Source: 2-02-FULL-66-22 sp964576535 | Lineage (GTDB): Bacteria; Methylomirabilota; Methylomirabilia; Methylomirabilales; 2-02-FULL-66-22 | Reading direction: 5' to 3' | Assembly (NCBI GenBank): GCA_964576535.1 | Contig: CAZNWB010000011.1 | Span: 1-56,461 of the forward strand | DNA: 56,461 bases | Part shown: piece by piece, positions 24,888-34,025 of the stretch | Position numbering within the stretch: the first letter of the stretch is position 1 | How the letters are laid out: each line of letters starts with the position of its first letter | Notes under the pieces: model-generated | Seen by the model: only the letters and a program-made list of their open reading frames with translations | Databases searched by the model: none | What the model was told of the DNA's origin: nothing | Position numbers and translations under genes: made by a program

Positions 24888-24917
24888 TTGACGGCAGACG
24901 GCGGAGACGGCTATAGT
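24888..24917 (+). promoter_or_regulatory. Promoter of the BTAD-ATPase regulator
   Basis: TTGACG (24888-24893), 18-nt spacer, TATAGT (24912-24917). Predicted start near 24924, about 20 nt before the ATG, leaving room for the GGAGGGGGG ribosome binding site. Confidence 0.65.
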
Positions 24918-24943
24918 CCGGCACCGGCGCCTTGGAGGGGGGC

Positions 24944-27900
24944 ATGGGACTGCTCAGCTTCAATCTTCTCGGCGGTTTTCAGGCCCGCCTGGGGGACGGA
25001 CGGGGCCTGCCCGTGCCCACCAACAAGGCCCAGGCCCTTCTCGCCTACCTCGCCCTTCCGCCCGGTCGGGCCCACCCCCGCGACAAGCTGGCCGCGCTCC
25101 TCTGGGGCGATCGCGGCGACGAGCAGGCCCGGCACAGCCTCCGGCAGACCCTGGTGGCCCTCCGGAAGGCCCTGGTCGGGGTGAGACCTCTGCCCCTGCT
25201 GATCGACGGGGAGAGCATCGCCCTTGATCCTGCTGCCGTCGAGGTCGATGCGGCAGCCTTCGAGCGACTCGTCGCGGATGGGACCCCAGCCGCCCTGGAG
25301 GAGGCCACCGCCCTCTACCACGGCGATCTCCTCGCCGGGCTCGGGGTGGCCGAACCGTCCTTCGAGGAGTGGCTCCTTGGGGAACGCGAGCGCCTCCGGG
25401 AGCTCGCCATCGATGCCCTGGCCAGGCTCCTCCGCCACCAGACCGACGCGGGCGCCCTTGAGGCAGCCATCCAGACTGCCGTTCGGTCGCTGGCCCTCGA
25501 CCCCTGGCAGGAGGCAGTCCACCGGGCCTTGATGCGTCTCTACCTCCGCCAGGGCCGTCGGGGGATGGCCCTCAAGCGGTACCAGCTCTGCGTGAGCGTC
25601 CTGCAGCGCGAGCTCGGCGCCGAGCCCGAGCCCGAGACCAAGCAGCTCTACCAGGAGATCCTCCAGCGGCGATTCCCGGCATCGCCGGCGATTGATGCCC
25701 CAGGCGCGTCCGGCGCCCGGGAGCCGCAACCGGGCGCCAGCCCAGCCCAGCCCGAACGAGTCGCCCAATTAGCTGCTCCGGACGTATCCGCCGACCTCCC
25801 GACGCTCCGAGTGCCGGAAACTCCGGTCCCCCAACAAACCACCGCATCCCTGCTCGATCAGCTTGTCCAAGGACGGTTTGTCGGACGCCACCGCGAATTG
25901 GCGCAATTGAAGCAGCAGTGGGTTCTGGCCCAGGAAGGGCATCTGGTATTGATTTCGGGAGAGCCGGGCGTGGGAAAGACACGCCTGGCGCACGAACTCA
26001 TTGCCCACGCGCAACAGACCGGCGCAACCATCCTCCGTGGCGGTTGCTATGAATACGAGGCGACGACGCCATACTTACCGTTCGTGGAGGCCCTCCGGGA
26101 TTGGGTCCACACGCAACCGGTTGACGCACTGCGCGCGCTCGTCCACCCCGTTGCGCCCGAACTTGCCAAGCTGGCCCCGGAGATTGATGTCAAGCTCGGC
26201 CCAACCACACCCAATCCCCCTCTCCCGCCCAATGAAGAACGCCTGCGCCTCTTTGACAACGTCGCGCGATTCCTGCAAACCCTCGCGGCCGGACGTGGCC
26301 TCCTCCTCTTCATTGACGATCTGCATTGGGCGGACCTGGGCACGCTGAGCCTCCTGCACTACATCCTGCGTCATATGCGCACGGAGCGCTTGCTCATCCT
26401 CGCGGCCTATCGTGATGTCGAGTTGGACCGTTCCCATCCCCTGTCCGCCGCCCTGGTGGACTGGAATCGCGAGCGGTTGACGACCCGTATTGCCCTGCAA
26501 CGACTGTCGCAGGAGGAGACGGGCGCATTCGTCGTCACCTTGTTCGGACAGGCCAGCATTGCTTCGGGGTTCCCTGAGGTCATCTACCGGGAGACGGAAG
26601 GCAATCCCTTCTTCATTGAGGAGGTAATCAAGTCGTTGATCGAGCAGGGACAGATTTATCGCGAAGGGGATCGCTGGCACTGCCAACAGATCCCTGAACT
26701 CTGGATCCCCCAGAGCATCCGAGAAGCGATCGGACGGCGTTTGGCCCGCTTGAGCCCTGCATGCACTGATATGCTGCATACCGCCGCCGCACTGGGGAAG
26801 GTTTTTTCCTATGGCCAACTGTCCGCTGCGTCGGCAATGAAGGAAGACCAGTTGCTCGACACCCTGGATGAAGCCGCCGCCGCGCAACTCATTCGCCCAG
26901 AGACCGGCGACGCCTTTGTCTTTAGCCACGATAAGATCCGCGAAGTCTTATATGAGGAACTGAATCCGATCCGCCGCGCTCGATTGCACCTGCATATCGG
27001 AGAGGCCTTGGAACTGCTCTGCGCCTCCAGGCCCGATGTGCCCATACAAGATCTCGCGCACCATTTCGCTCACGGCGGGGACCTGGAAAGGTCCCTGCGG
27101 TATTCCATCCGTGCCGCGGAAGAAGCGGAACGCCTTTTCGCCCATGATGAAACACTGAAATTTCTTCAACAGGCACGGCAATCCGCCTCGGAATTGAACC
27201 TCATGGATCAGGTCTCGTCCCTTGACGAACGGATGGGGGACACGTACGCCTTGTGCGGCCCCGTTCACCTTGCGGTCGAGGCCTATGAGCGCGCGTTGTC
27301 GCTGGCCACTCCGCCCGAGAAACGCGCCGGCTTGAAAGCCAAAATCGGCGGGATCTATGCGGTGGGAGGCGGCGCATCTGGGTTGCGCTACCTGCAGGAG
27401 GCCCTCGACGAGCTGAATCCCCGAACGCAGCGGATCGAACGGGCAAACGCGACGGCCCTGGTGGGACGCTATCATCACTACCGGGCCGAGCATGCCAAGG
27501 CCATCGAGTTTCTGGAACGGGCGCGGGAATTGGCGGAACCGGATGACGATGCCAAGTCCCTGTCCATGATCCAAACGTACCTCGCGGGGGCATATCAGCA
27601 TCTGACCCGTTTTGACGAGAGCGAGAGATGGGCGCGCGCCAACATCGAGTTGAGCGAGCGGAAGCACTTCCCGCTGGCCGCAGCCTACGGGTATGAATTC
27701 CTGTCAGAGTGTGCCTATTTGCGAGGACACTGGCAAGACGCGCTGACGTATGCGGCGCGGAATCGCGAGATCAGCGAAAGGATCGGTGCCCAGGCCCGGG
27801 TCGCGTGGGCGCACTTCGCACGGGCCAACGCCTTATACGGAATAGGGCACCTGAGCGAGGCGCGCACGGTGGCGCGCACGGCATTGGAATCGGCGGGCAA

Positions 27901-28564
27901 GATTGGCGAAGGGCGACTGGCCACCTGGGTCCAACCGCTCCTTGCGATCATCGAGGTTGACATGGGCGACGATGAAGCCGCCTTGACCGACGCTGAATGC
28001 GGGCGCGAACGCGCCGATGAGTCAGGGCAGGTCGTCTTGCAATGCTGGAGTCTCCATGCGCTCGGCTACCGGCATATACAGCGTGAGGAGTGGGATCCGG
28101 CCCTGGAATACTATGAGCGGGCGACCGCTTGCTGGCGACCGACGGAAAACCGTGCCGCACCGCTGCTGATCGGAGCGAGCGTCGCAGAGGCCTATTTGGG
28201 AAAGGGATGCGTTCCGGAAGCGGCGCAGATGATTGATGAGCACATCACAATCGCGCAATTCGCACAGGCGCCCCACCCGTACGCTCAGGCCAGGCGCGTG
28301 CAGGGGGAAATCCGGGCGGCACAACAGGCATGGGATGCGGCCGGACACGGGTTTGACGAAGCGGTGACGAGACTGGACGAATTGGGCAGCCGACTCGAGC
28401 TGGGACGGGCGCTCTACCACCGCGGCGCAATGTGGCGTTCGCGGGGCAACCCGGGTGCCGCACGAACGGACTTGACCCGCGCCGGCGAGATTTTTCTTGA
28501 AATCGGCGCGATCCGAGACCGGGGCCGTGCCGAAAAGCTCCTTCAAGGGTTGCCGGGCTCCTAG
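24944..28564 (+). CDS. Large BTAD-AAA ATPase-TPR regulator (SARP/STAND type)
   Basis: A 1206-residue protein in three parts. Residues 1-240: a winged-helix domain (LLSFNLLGGFQARLGD, KAQALLAYLALPPGRAHPRD) followed by a bacterial transcriptional activation domain, as in SARP regulators. Residues 310-600: an ATPase with Walker A GEPGVGKTRL (Lys345) and Walker B LLLFIDDLHWAD. Residues 700-1206: many helical TPR-like repeats. There is no C-terminal LuxR helix-turn-helix. Such proteins couple a signal sensed by the TPR part to ATP binding and DNA binding. Upstream it has its own promoter and a strong GGAGGGG site. The codon choice from about residue 305 onward looks less GC-rich than the N-terminal part, hinting at a fusion. 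Targets are unknown. Confidence 0.85.
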   Translation: MGLLSFNLLGGFQARLGDGRGLPVPTNKAQALLAYLALPPGRAHPRDKLAALLWGDRGDEQARHSLRQTLVALRKALVGVRPLPLLIDGESIALDPAAVEVDAAAFERLVADGTPAALEEATALYHGDLLAGLGVAEPSFEEWLLGERERLRELAIDALARLLRHQTDAGALEAAIQTAVRSLALDPWQEAVHRALMRLYLRQGRRGMALKRYQLCVSVLQRELGAEPEPETKQLYQEILQRRFPASPAIDAPGASGAREPQPGASPAQPERVAQLAAPDVSADLPTLRVPETPVPQQTTASLLDQLVQGRFVGRHRELAQLKQQWVLAQEGHLVLISGEPGVGKTRLAHELIAHAQQTGATILRGGCYEYEATTPYLPFVEALRDWVHTQPVDALRALVHPVAPELAKLAPEIDVKLGPTTPNPPLPPNEERLRLFDNVARFLQTLAAGRGLLLFIDDLHWADLGTLSLLHYILRHMRTERLLILAAYRDVELDRSHPLSAALVDWNRERLTTRIALQRLSQEETGAFVVTLFGQASIASGFPEVIYRETEGNPFFIEEVIKSLIEQGQIYREGDRWHCQQIPELWIPQSIREAIGRRLARLSPACTDMLHTAAALGKVFSYGQLSAASAMKEDQLLDTLDEAAAAQLIRPETGDAFVFSHDKIREVLYEELNPIRRARLHLHIGEALELLCASRPDVPIQDLAHHFAHGGDLERSLRYSIRAAEEAERLFAHDETLKFLQQARQSASELNLMDQVSSLDERMGDTYALCGPVHLAVEAYERALSLATPPEKRAGLKAKIGGIYAVGGGASGLRYLQEALDELNPRTQRIERANATALVGRYHHYRAEHAKAIEFLERARELAEPDDDAKSLSMIQTYLAGAYQHLTRFDESERWARANIELSERKHFPLAAAYGYEFLSECAYLRGHWQDALTYAARNREISERIGAQARVAWAHFARANALYGIGHLSEARTVARTALESAGKIGEGRLATWVQPLLAIIEVDMGDDEAALTDAECGRERADESGQVVLQCWSLHALGYRHIQREEWDPALEYYERATACWRPTENRAAPLLIGASVAEAYLGKGCVPEAAQMIDEHITIAQFAQAPHPYAQARRVQGEIRAAQQAWDAAGHGFDEAVTRLDELGSRLELGRALYHRGAMWRSRGNPGAARTDLTRAGEIFLEIGAIRDRGRAEKLLQGLPGS

Positions 28565-28607
28565 AAGGACGGCCAATCGGCCCTCCACGTACCCTCCAGG
28601 TTTTCTC

Positions 28608-28636
28608 TTGACAGTGACTCCGGGCCCTGGTAGGTT
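28608..28636 (+). promoter_or_regulatory. Promoter of the tetR gene
   Basis: TTGACA (28608-28613), 17-nt spacer, TAGGTT (28631-28636). It abuts the palindrome at 28637-28654. Confidence 0.65.
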
Positions 28637-28654
28637 TTCGAACAGTTGTTCGAA
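28637..28654. promoter_or_regulatory. Probable TetR operator (autoregulation)
   Basis: TTCGAACAGTTGTTCGAA: two perfect 8-bp half sites, TTCGAACA and TGTTCGAA, two bases apart. It covers the predicted transcription start, directly after the -10 box and 21 nt before the chosen ATG. This is the standard place for TetR self-repression. Confidence 0.75.
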
Positions 28655-28675
28655 TTCTCCCGCCCCGACGAGGTC

Positions 28676-29404
28676 ATGCGAGCCGCACCCTCCAACGGAC
28701 AGCCTGGCGAGGCCCGCCAGACCTACGACCAGAAGCTGGAGTTCATCCTCCAGCGGGCGGCCGAGGTCTTCGCGGAAAAGGGCTTCCACCGGGCCTCCAT
28801 CCGGCACCTGGCCCGGGCCACCGGGATGAGCCTGGCCGGGCACTACTACTACTTCCAGAGCAAGGATGAGGCGCTGTTCCGCATCTGCGACCACGTCCTC
28901 CGGCTCATCCTGGAGATGTTCGAGGAGCGGGCGAAAGCCATTGACGACCCGCTGGAGCGGCTGCGCCTCCTCGTCTTCACCCACCTGGAGACCTCCATCA
29001 CCCACATGCAGGAGATGAAGGTCCTTTCCCACGAGGCCGAATCCCTCCGGGGCGAGTACCTGGCGCGAATCCGCCAGACCAAGAAGCGCTACTACGACGG
29101 CATGCTGGCCATCCTGCGGGAGATCCGCGGCGACCGGCGGGGGAATGGGCGGGAGCTGCGACTGGCCGCCATGACCCTGTTCGGGAGCATGAACTGGGTC
29201 TACACCTGGTACCGGCCCGAGATGGATGGCGACGCGAAGCGACTGACCGACTTCATCCTGGGAACGTTTCTGCGGGGCTTTCTCGCGCCTCACCCGAACC
29301 TTTGGCCCTTGGGAGAGAGGGGTGGCGCAAGGAACCTCCATTCTTTCAAGGGGGCTGGATCGGCACGAAGGGTCGCGACGAAGAGACCTCGACGAAAGGA
29401 GTGA
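28676..29404 (+). CDS. TetR/AcrR-family regulator of the aromatic gene cluster
   Basis: A 242-residue regulator. The N-terminal helix-turn-helix reads ILQRAAEVFAEKGFHRASIR then HLARATGMSLAGHYYYFQSK, typical of TetR. The rest is the helical ligand-binding and dimerisation domain, followed by a basic tail (RRVATKRPRRKE) longer than usual. The ATG at 28676 is chosen because the TTG start further upstream falls inside the operator. Four bases separate its stop from the crotonase gene, so it is the first gene of the operon and probably responds to an aromatic acyl-CoA, as related PaaR/BoxR-like systems do. The effector is inference. Confidence 0.85.
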   Translation: MRAAPSNGQPGEARQTYDQKLEFILQRAAEVFAEKGFHRASIRHLARATGMSLAGHYYYFQSKDEALFRICDHVLRLILEMFEERAKAIDDPLERLRLLVFTHLETSITHMQEMKVLSHEAESLRGEYLARIRQTKKRYYDGMLAILREIRGDRRGNGRELRLAAMTLFGSMNWVYTWYRPEMDGDAKRLTDFILGTFLRGFLAPHPNLWPLGERGGARNLHSFKGAGSARRVATKRPRRKE

Positions 29405-29408
29405 GCCC

Positions 29409-30191
29409 ATGTCCCTGGTCGAATATCGGACGGAGAAAAGCCTGGCAATCCTGGAGTTGAACGACCCGCCGGCCAACACGTACACCCACCAGATGTTCCG
29501 GGAATTCGACGAAGCGGTTCTCAAGGCGCGCTTCGATGACGAGGTGTACGTCCTGATCGTGCGGGGGAAGGGGGAGAAGTTCTTCTCGGCCGGCGCCAAC
29601 ATCAAGATGCTGTCCGAGGTCACGCCCCAGTTCAAGTACTATTTCTGCCTGCATGCCAACGAGACCCTGAACCGGTTGGAGCAGACGCCCAAGCTCACCC
29701 TCGCCGCCTTGAACGGCCACACGGTGGGGGGCGGCCTGGAGATCGCCATGGCCTGCGATATCCGGCTGGCCAAGAAGGATGGTGGCAAGATCGGCCTGCC
29801 CGAGGTGGGGCTGGGTGTGCTGCCCGGCACCGGCGGCACCCAGCGGTTGCCCCGGCTGATCGGCAAGCCCCGGGCCCTGGAGTTGATGGTCCTGGGGCGG
29901 AACATGTCCTTCGAGGAGGCCCAGGAGCTGGGCTTGGTCAATGGCATCTTGCCGGCCGACACGTTCTGGGAGGATGTCCAGGCCTACGCACGGCAGTTCG
30001 TTCCACCCGCCAAGGCCAGCAAGGCGGTGGGCCGCATCAAGCGCTCCGTCCAGTCCGGCGTCGAGATGGGCTTCCAGGATGCGCTGGCCCTGGAGCGGGA
30101 GCTGCAGCAGCAACTCTTCGAGAGCCAGGACGCAAAAGAGGGCCTGCAGGCCTACGTGGAGAAACGGGTCCCATCGTTCCGAGGACACTGA
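29409..30191 (+). CDS. Enoyl-CoA hydratase/isomerase (crotonase) family protein
   Basis: A 260-residue crotonase. The oxyanion-hole loops are FSAGANIKML and HTVGGGLEIAMACDIRLA; a catalytic Glu is present in GLPEVGLGVLPGTGGTQRLP, and the helix RALELMVLGR follows. It would hydrate or isomerise an unsaturated CoA thioester. In this operon it stands between the TetR regulator and a BoxB-like epoxidase, so a step in ring-cleavage product degradation is likely. It is far shorter than BoxC (about 550 residues), so it is not the usual ring-opening enzyme. GAAAGGAG lies about 5-6 nt before the ATG. Confidence 0.88.
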   Translation: MSLVEYRTEKSLAILELNDPPANTYTHQMFREFDEAVLKARFDDEVYVLIVRGKGEKFFSAGANIKMLSEVTPQFKYYFCLHANETLNRLEQTPKLTLAALNGHTVGGGLEIAMACDIRLAKKDGGKIGLPEVGLGVLPGTGGTQRLPRLIGKPRALELMVLGRNMSFEEAQELGLVNGILPADTFWEDVQAYARQFVPPAKASKAVGRIKRSVQSGVEMGFQDALALERELQQQLFESQDAKEGLQAYVEKRVPSFRGH

Positions 30192-30194
30192 ACC

Positions 30195-30264
30195 GAATGC
30201 GGAATGCGGAGTGCGGAATGCCAAATCCGAACATTCCGCATTCACCATTCGTCATTCCGCATTT
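30195..30264. repeat. GAATGCGG word-shuffled inverted repeat
   Basis: The left arm (30195-30226) repeats GAATGCGGAATGCGGAGTGC and GGAATGCC. The right arm (30233-30264) reads ACATTCCGCATTCACCATTC then GTCATTCCGCATT. It lies between the crotonase stop and the ribosome binding site of the BoxB-like gene. Confidence 0.8.
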
Positions 30265-30277
30265 GAGAGGGGGGGTT

Positions 30278-31384
30278 ATGGCCAGGATTTCGACGTATGA
30301 CGATTGGGTGGGCCTCTTCCGAGAGTGGCAGCGCGAGATCGGCCTGAGCGACCATCCCAAGGTCCGGGACTACACGCCGCAGCCGATGTACGGGGACCTG
30401 GAGCACTCTGAGATCCGCTTCGGCGCCTTCAAGGGCCAGCTCCGGTGGAAGAGCCTCCAGCACATCCCCGATCAGCGGATCCGGGACTCGCTGGAGCAGC
30501 TCATCGTGGTCCAGGGCGACACCGAGTTCGCCTCGGTGGAGCAGCAGCGGAACCTCTTGGAGACGGCGCCCACCGACTACGACCTGGATTGCCTGGCGCG
30601 GGTGATGTGCGAAGAGATGCGCCACGGCGTCCAGATGTCCCACATCCTGATCACCCACTTCGGGTACTCGGGTCGCATCGAGGCCCAAAAGCTCCTGGAG
30701 CGGCACGCCTACGCCAACCAGCGCCTGCTGGGCTCGTTCAATCTCGACGTCCAAGACTGGCTGGATTTCTTCGTCTACACCCAGTTCATCGACCGGGACG
30801 GGAAGTTCCAGTTGAAGATGCTGAGCTTCTCGGCCTTCTCGCCCCTGGCCCAGAGCATGGGACCCATGTTGAAAGAGGAGTCCTTCCACCTGGGAACGGG
30901 GAACAATGGGCTGATCCGGGTGATCAAGGGCGGGAAGATCCCCACGCCTCTTGTGCAGCGCTATTTCAACAAGTGGATCCCCACGGCCTTTGACTTGTTC
31001 GGGAAGGACGGCTCGGCCACCTCGCAGTGGGCCTACGAGTGGGGCCTCAAGGGCCGCTATGACGAGGACCAGAACCTGACCGTCCCGGACCGGGAGCAGT
31101 TGAACGCCTACAACCGGGACCTCTACCGGAAGGAGTGCGTCGGCCTGGTGGAAAAGCTGAACCGGCTCATCCCGGCGGATCAACCCAAGCTCTTCATCCC
31201 GGACATCAAGTTCAACCGCGCCATCGGCACACATGCCGGTAGGTGTTTCAGCGTGACCGGCGAGCCGGTGGAACCGGGTCAGTACGAGAGCTACCTGGCC
31301 TCGCAGTTGCCGACGCCAGAGGACCAGGAGTTGCTGAAGCAGATCTTCGAGACGCCCGACTGGATCGCGGCCCGCGCCACCTGA
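30278..31384 (+). CDS. BoxB-like diiron oxygenase (benzoyl-CoA 2,3-epoxidase type)
   Basis: A 368-residue protein clearly related to BoxB, the oxygenase component of benzoyl-CoA epoxidase. IVVQGDTEFASVEQQR and LGSFNLDVQDWLDFF, DRDGKFQL are close to BoxB. All six diiron ligands can be placed: Glu83, Glu113, His116, Asp174, Glu201, His204; the Glu83-Glu113-His116-Asp174 spacings agree with those I recall for BoxB. It is about 100 residues shorter than BoxB (about 475), missing N- and C-terminal parts. The GGGGGGG-rich site before the ATG fixes the start; the frame upstream only translates the repeat. No BoxA reductase is next to it. It may act on benzoyl-CoA or a related ring thioester. Confidence 0.8.
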   Translation: MARISTYDDWVGLFREWQREIGLSDHPKVRDYTPQPMYGDLEHSEIRFGAFKGQLRWKSLQHIPDQRIRDSLEQLIVVQGDTEFASVEQQRNLLETAPTDYDLDCLARVMCEEMRHGVQMSHILITHFGYSGRIEAQKLLERHAYANQRLLGSFNLDVQDWLDFFVYTQFIDRDGKFQLKMLSFSAFSPLAQSMGPMLKEESFHLGTGNNGLIRVIKGGKIPTPLVQRYFNKWIPTAFDLFGKDGSATSQWAYEWGLKGRYDEDQNLTVPDREQLNAYNRDLYRKECVGLVEKLNRLIPADQPKLFIPDIKFNRAIGTHAGRCFSVTGEPVEPGQYESYLASQLPTPEDQELLKQIFETPDWIAARAT

Positions 31385-31399
31385 CCCGCCGAACCGGCG

Positions 31400-31556
31400 G
31401 GCAATTTCAAATGGCGAACCGACAACCGACAACCAGCCCCCTGCGGGGGCAATTTCAAATGTCAAACTGGCAACCGACAACCGGTCAAGGTCGGCAGATG
31501 GCCGGTTGTTCCGCCACTGGCGGATGGGTTGTCAGTTTTGCGCTGGCTGTCAGACG
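31400..31556. repeat. CCGACAACC word-shuffled inverted repeat
   Basis: The left part (31400-31490) uses GGCAATTTCAAATG twice plus CCGACAACCGACAACC and GGCAACCGACAACC. The right part (31497-31556) holds complements in mixed order: GATGGCCGGTTGTTC, GATGGGTTGTCAG, GGCTGTCAG. Separate small stems such as CCCCCTGCGGGGG are nested inside. It ends about 17 nt before the ribosome binding site of the ligase gene. Confidence 0.7.
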
Positions 31557-31583
31557 AGCCCGAGGGGGAAAGGGAGGCGACAG

Positions 31584-33170
<1,587 letters not shown>

Positions 33171-33174
33171 CGAT

Positions 33175-33410
33175 CTCATTGCGGAATGGCGAATGCGGAA
33201 TGCGGAATTCGTCAGGCGTGAAGCGGAAGAGGACTTGGGGACACGGAGACCCGGGGAACCGGGGAAACGGACGGACTGATTTCGAAATTCGAATTTCGAA
33301 GTTCGGAATTCGCTCACCGTGTTCTGCGTTCCAGCCTCCTAGCCTTCTCGCTTTCTAGCGTATGAACCTTGAACCTTGCACATCGAACCTCGAACATGTT
33401 CGACCTTGAG
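33175..33410. repeat. Composite of several word-repeat families
   Basis: At least four different word series follow each other: GGAATGCG words (33182-33207), GGAGACCCGGGGAACCGGGG-type words (33238-33280), TTTCGAAATTCGAATTTCGA (33283-33310, self-complementary), and GAACCTTGAACC/CGAACCTCGAACATGTTCG words (33363-33402). It fills the spacer before the reductase small-subunit gene. Confidence 0.65.
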
Positions 33411-33419
33411 CGATCAGCC

Positions 33420-33944
33420 ATGAGCCATGAAGCTGGAAGGATGCGGGAGGTGCACAAGGCGCTGATCCGGCTCCGGGTCAACGGCGAGACCCGCGAGGTC
33501 TATGTCCCGGTCCACAAGACCCTACTGGAGGTACTGCGCGAGGACCTCAACCTGACCGGGACGAAGCACGGGTGCGAGCTGGGCGAGTGCGGGACGTGCA
33601 CCGTCCTGGTGGATGGAGAGCCGGTGCTCTCCTGTCTGGCCTTGCCGATTGAACTGCAGGACCGGGAGATCCTGACGGTGGAGGGGCTGGCCGAGCGTGG
33701 CATTCCCCATCCGCTCCAGACCGCCTTTGCCGAGCTGGGGGCGGCCCAGTGCGGGTACTGCACGCCGGGCATCCTGATGGCGGCCAAGTCGCTCCTGGAG
33801 GAGAATGCCACACCGACCCGCGATGAGATCAAGGAGGCGTTGTCCGGGAACCTGTGCCGGTGCACCGGATACGTCAAGATCCTGGAGGCGGTCGAGCTGG
33901 CGGCGGGACGGATGGCGCGGAACGAAGCGGCCTCTACTCCCTGA
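33420..33944 (+). CDS. hcrC: 4-Hydroxybenzoyl-CoA reductase gamma subunit (2Fe-2S)
   Basis: A 174-residue iron-sulfur subunit of the xanthine oxidase family. The plant-type 2Fe-2S site is CELGECGTCTVLVDGEPVLSC; the second cluster uses CGYCTPG and CRCTGY. It passes electrons between the FAD subunit and the molybdenum site, in reverse of the usual direction since HCR reduces its substrate. With the alpha and beta subunits downstream it completes an HCR-type complex that removes the para-hydroxyl of 4-hydroxybenzoyl-CoA. The exact start is uncertain: ATGs at 33420 and 33441 both lack a well-spaced ribosome binding site, and homologues start near the second. Confidence 0.88.
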   Translation: MSHEAGRMREVHKALIRLRVNGETREVYVPVHKTLLEVLREDLNLTGTKHGCELGECGTCTVLVDGEPVLSCLALPIELQDREILTVEGLAERGIPHPLQTAFAELGAAQCGYCTPGILMAAKSLLEENATPTRDEIKEALSGNLCRCTGYVKILEAVELAAGRMARNEAASTP

Positions 33945-33949
33945 GTTCG

Positions 33950-33987
33950 CCCCTCTCCCCGGCGGGGAGAGGGAAAGAGTGAGGGGG
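33950..33987. repeat. CCCTCTCC/GGGAGAGG dispersed repeat
   Basis: CCCCTCTCCCC and GGGGAGAGGGAAAGAGTG, then AGGGGG, as a short hairpin between the gamma and alpha subunit genes. Same family as 3168-3273 and 23867-23908. Confidence 0.7.
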
Positions 33988-34025
33988 AGGCGAGGGGACG
34001 AAGGCACACGGAGTTGAGCGGGAGC

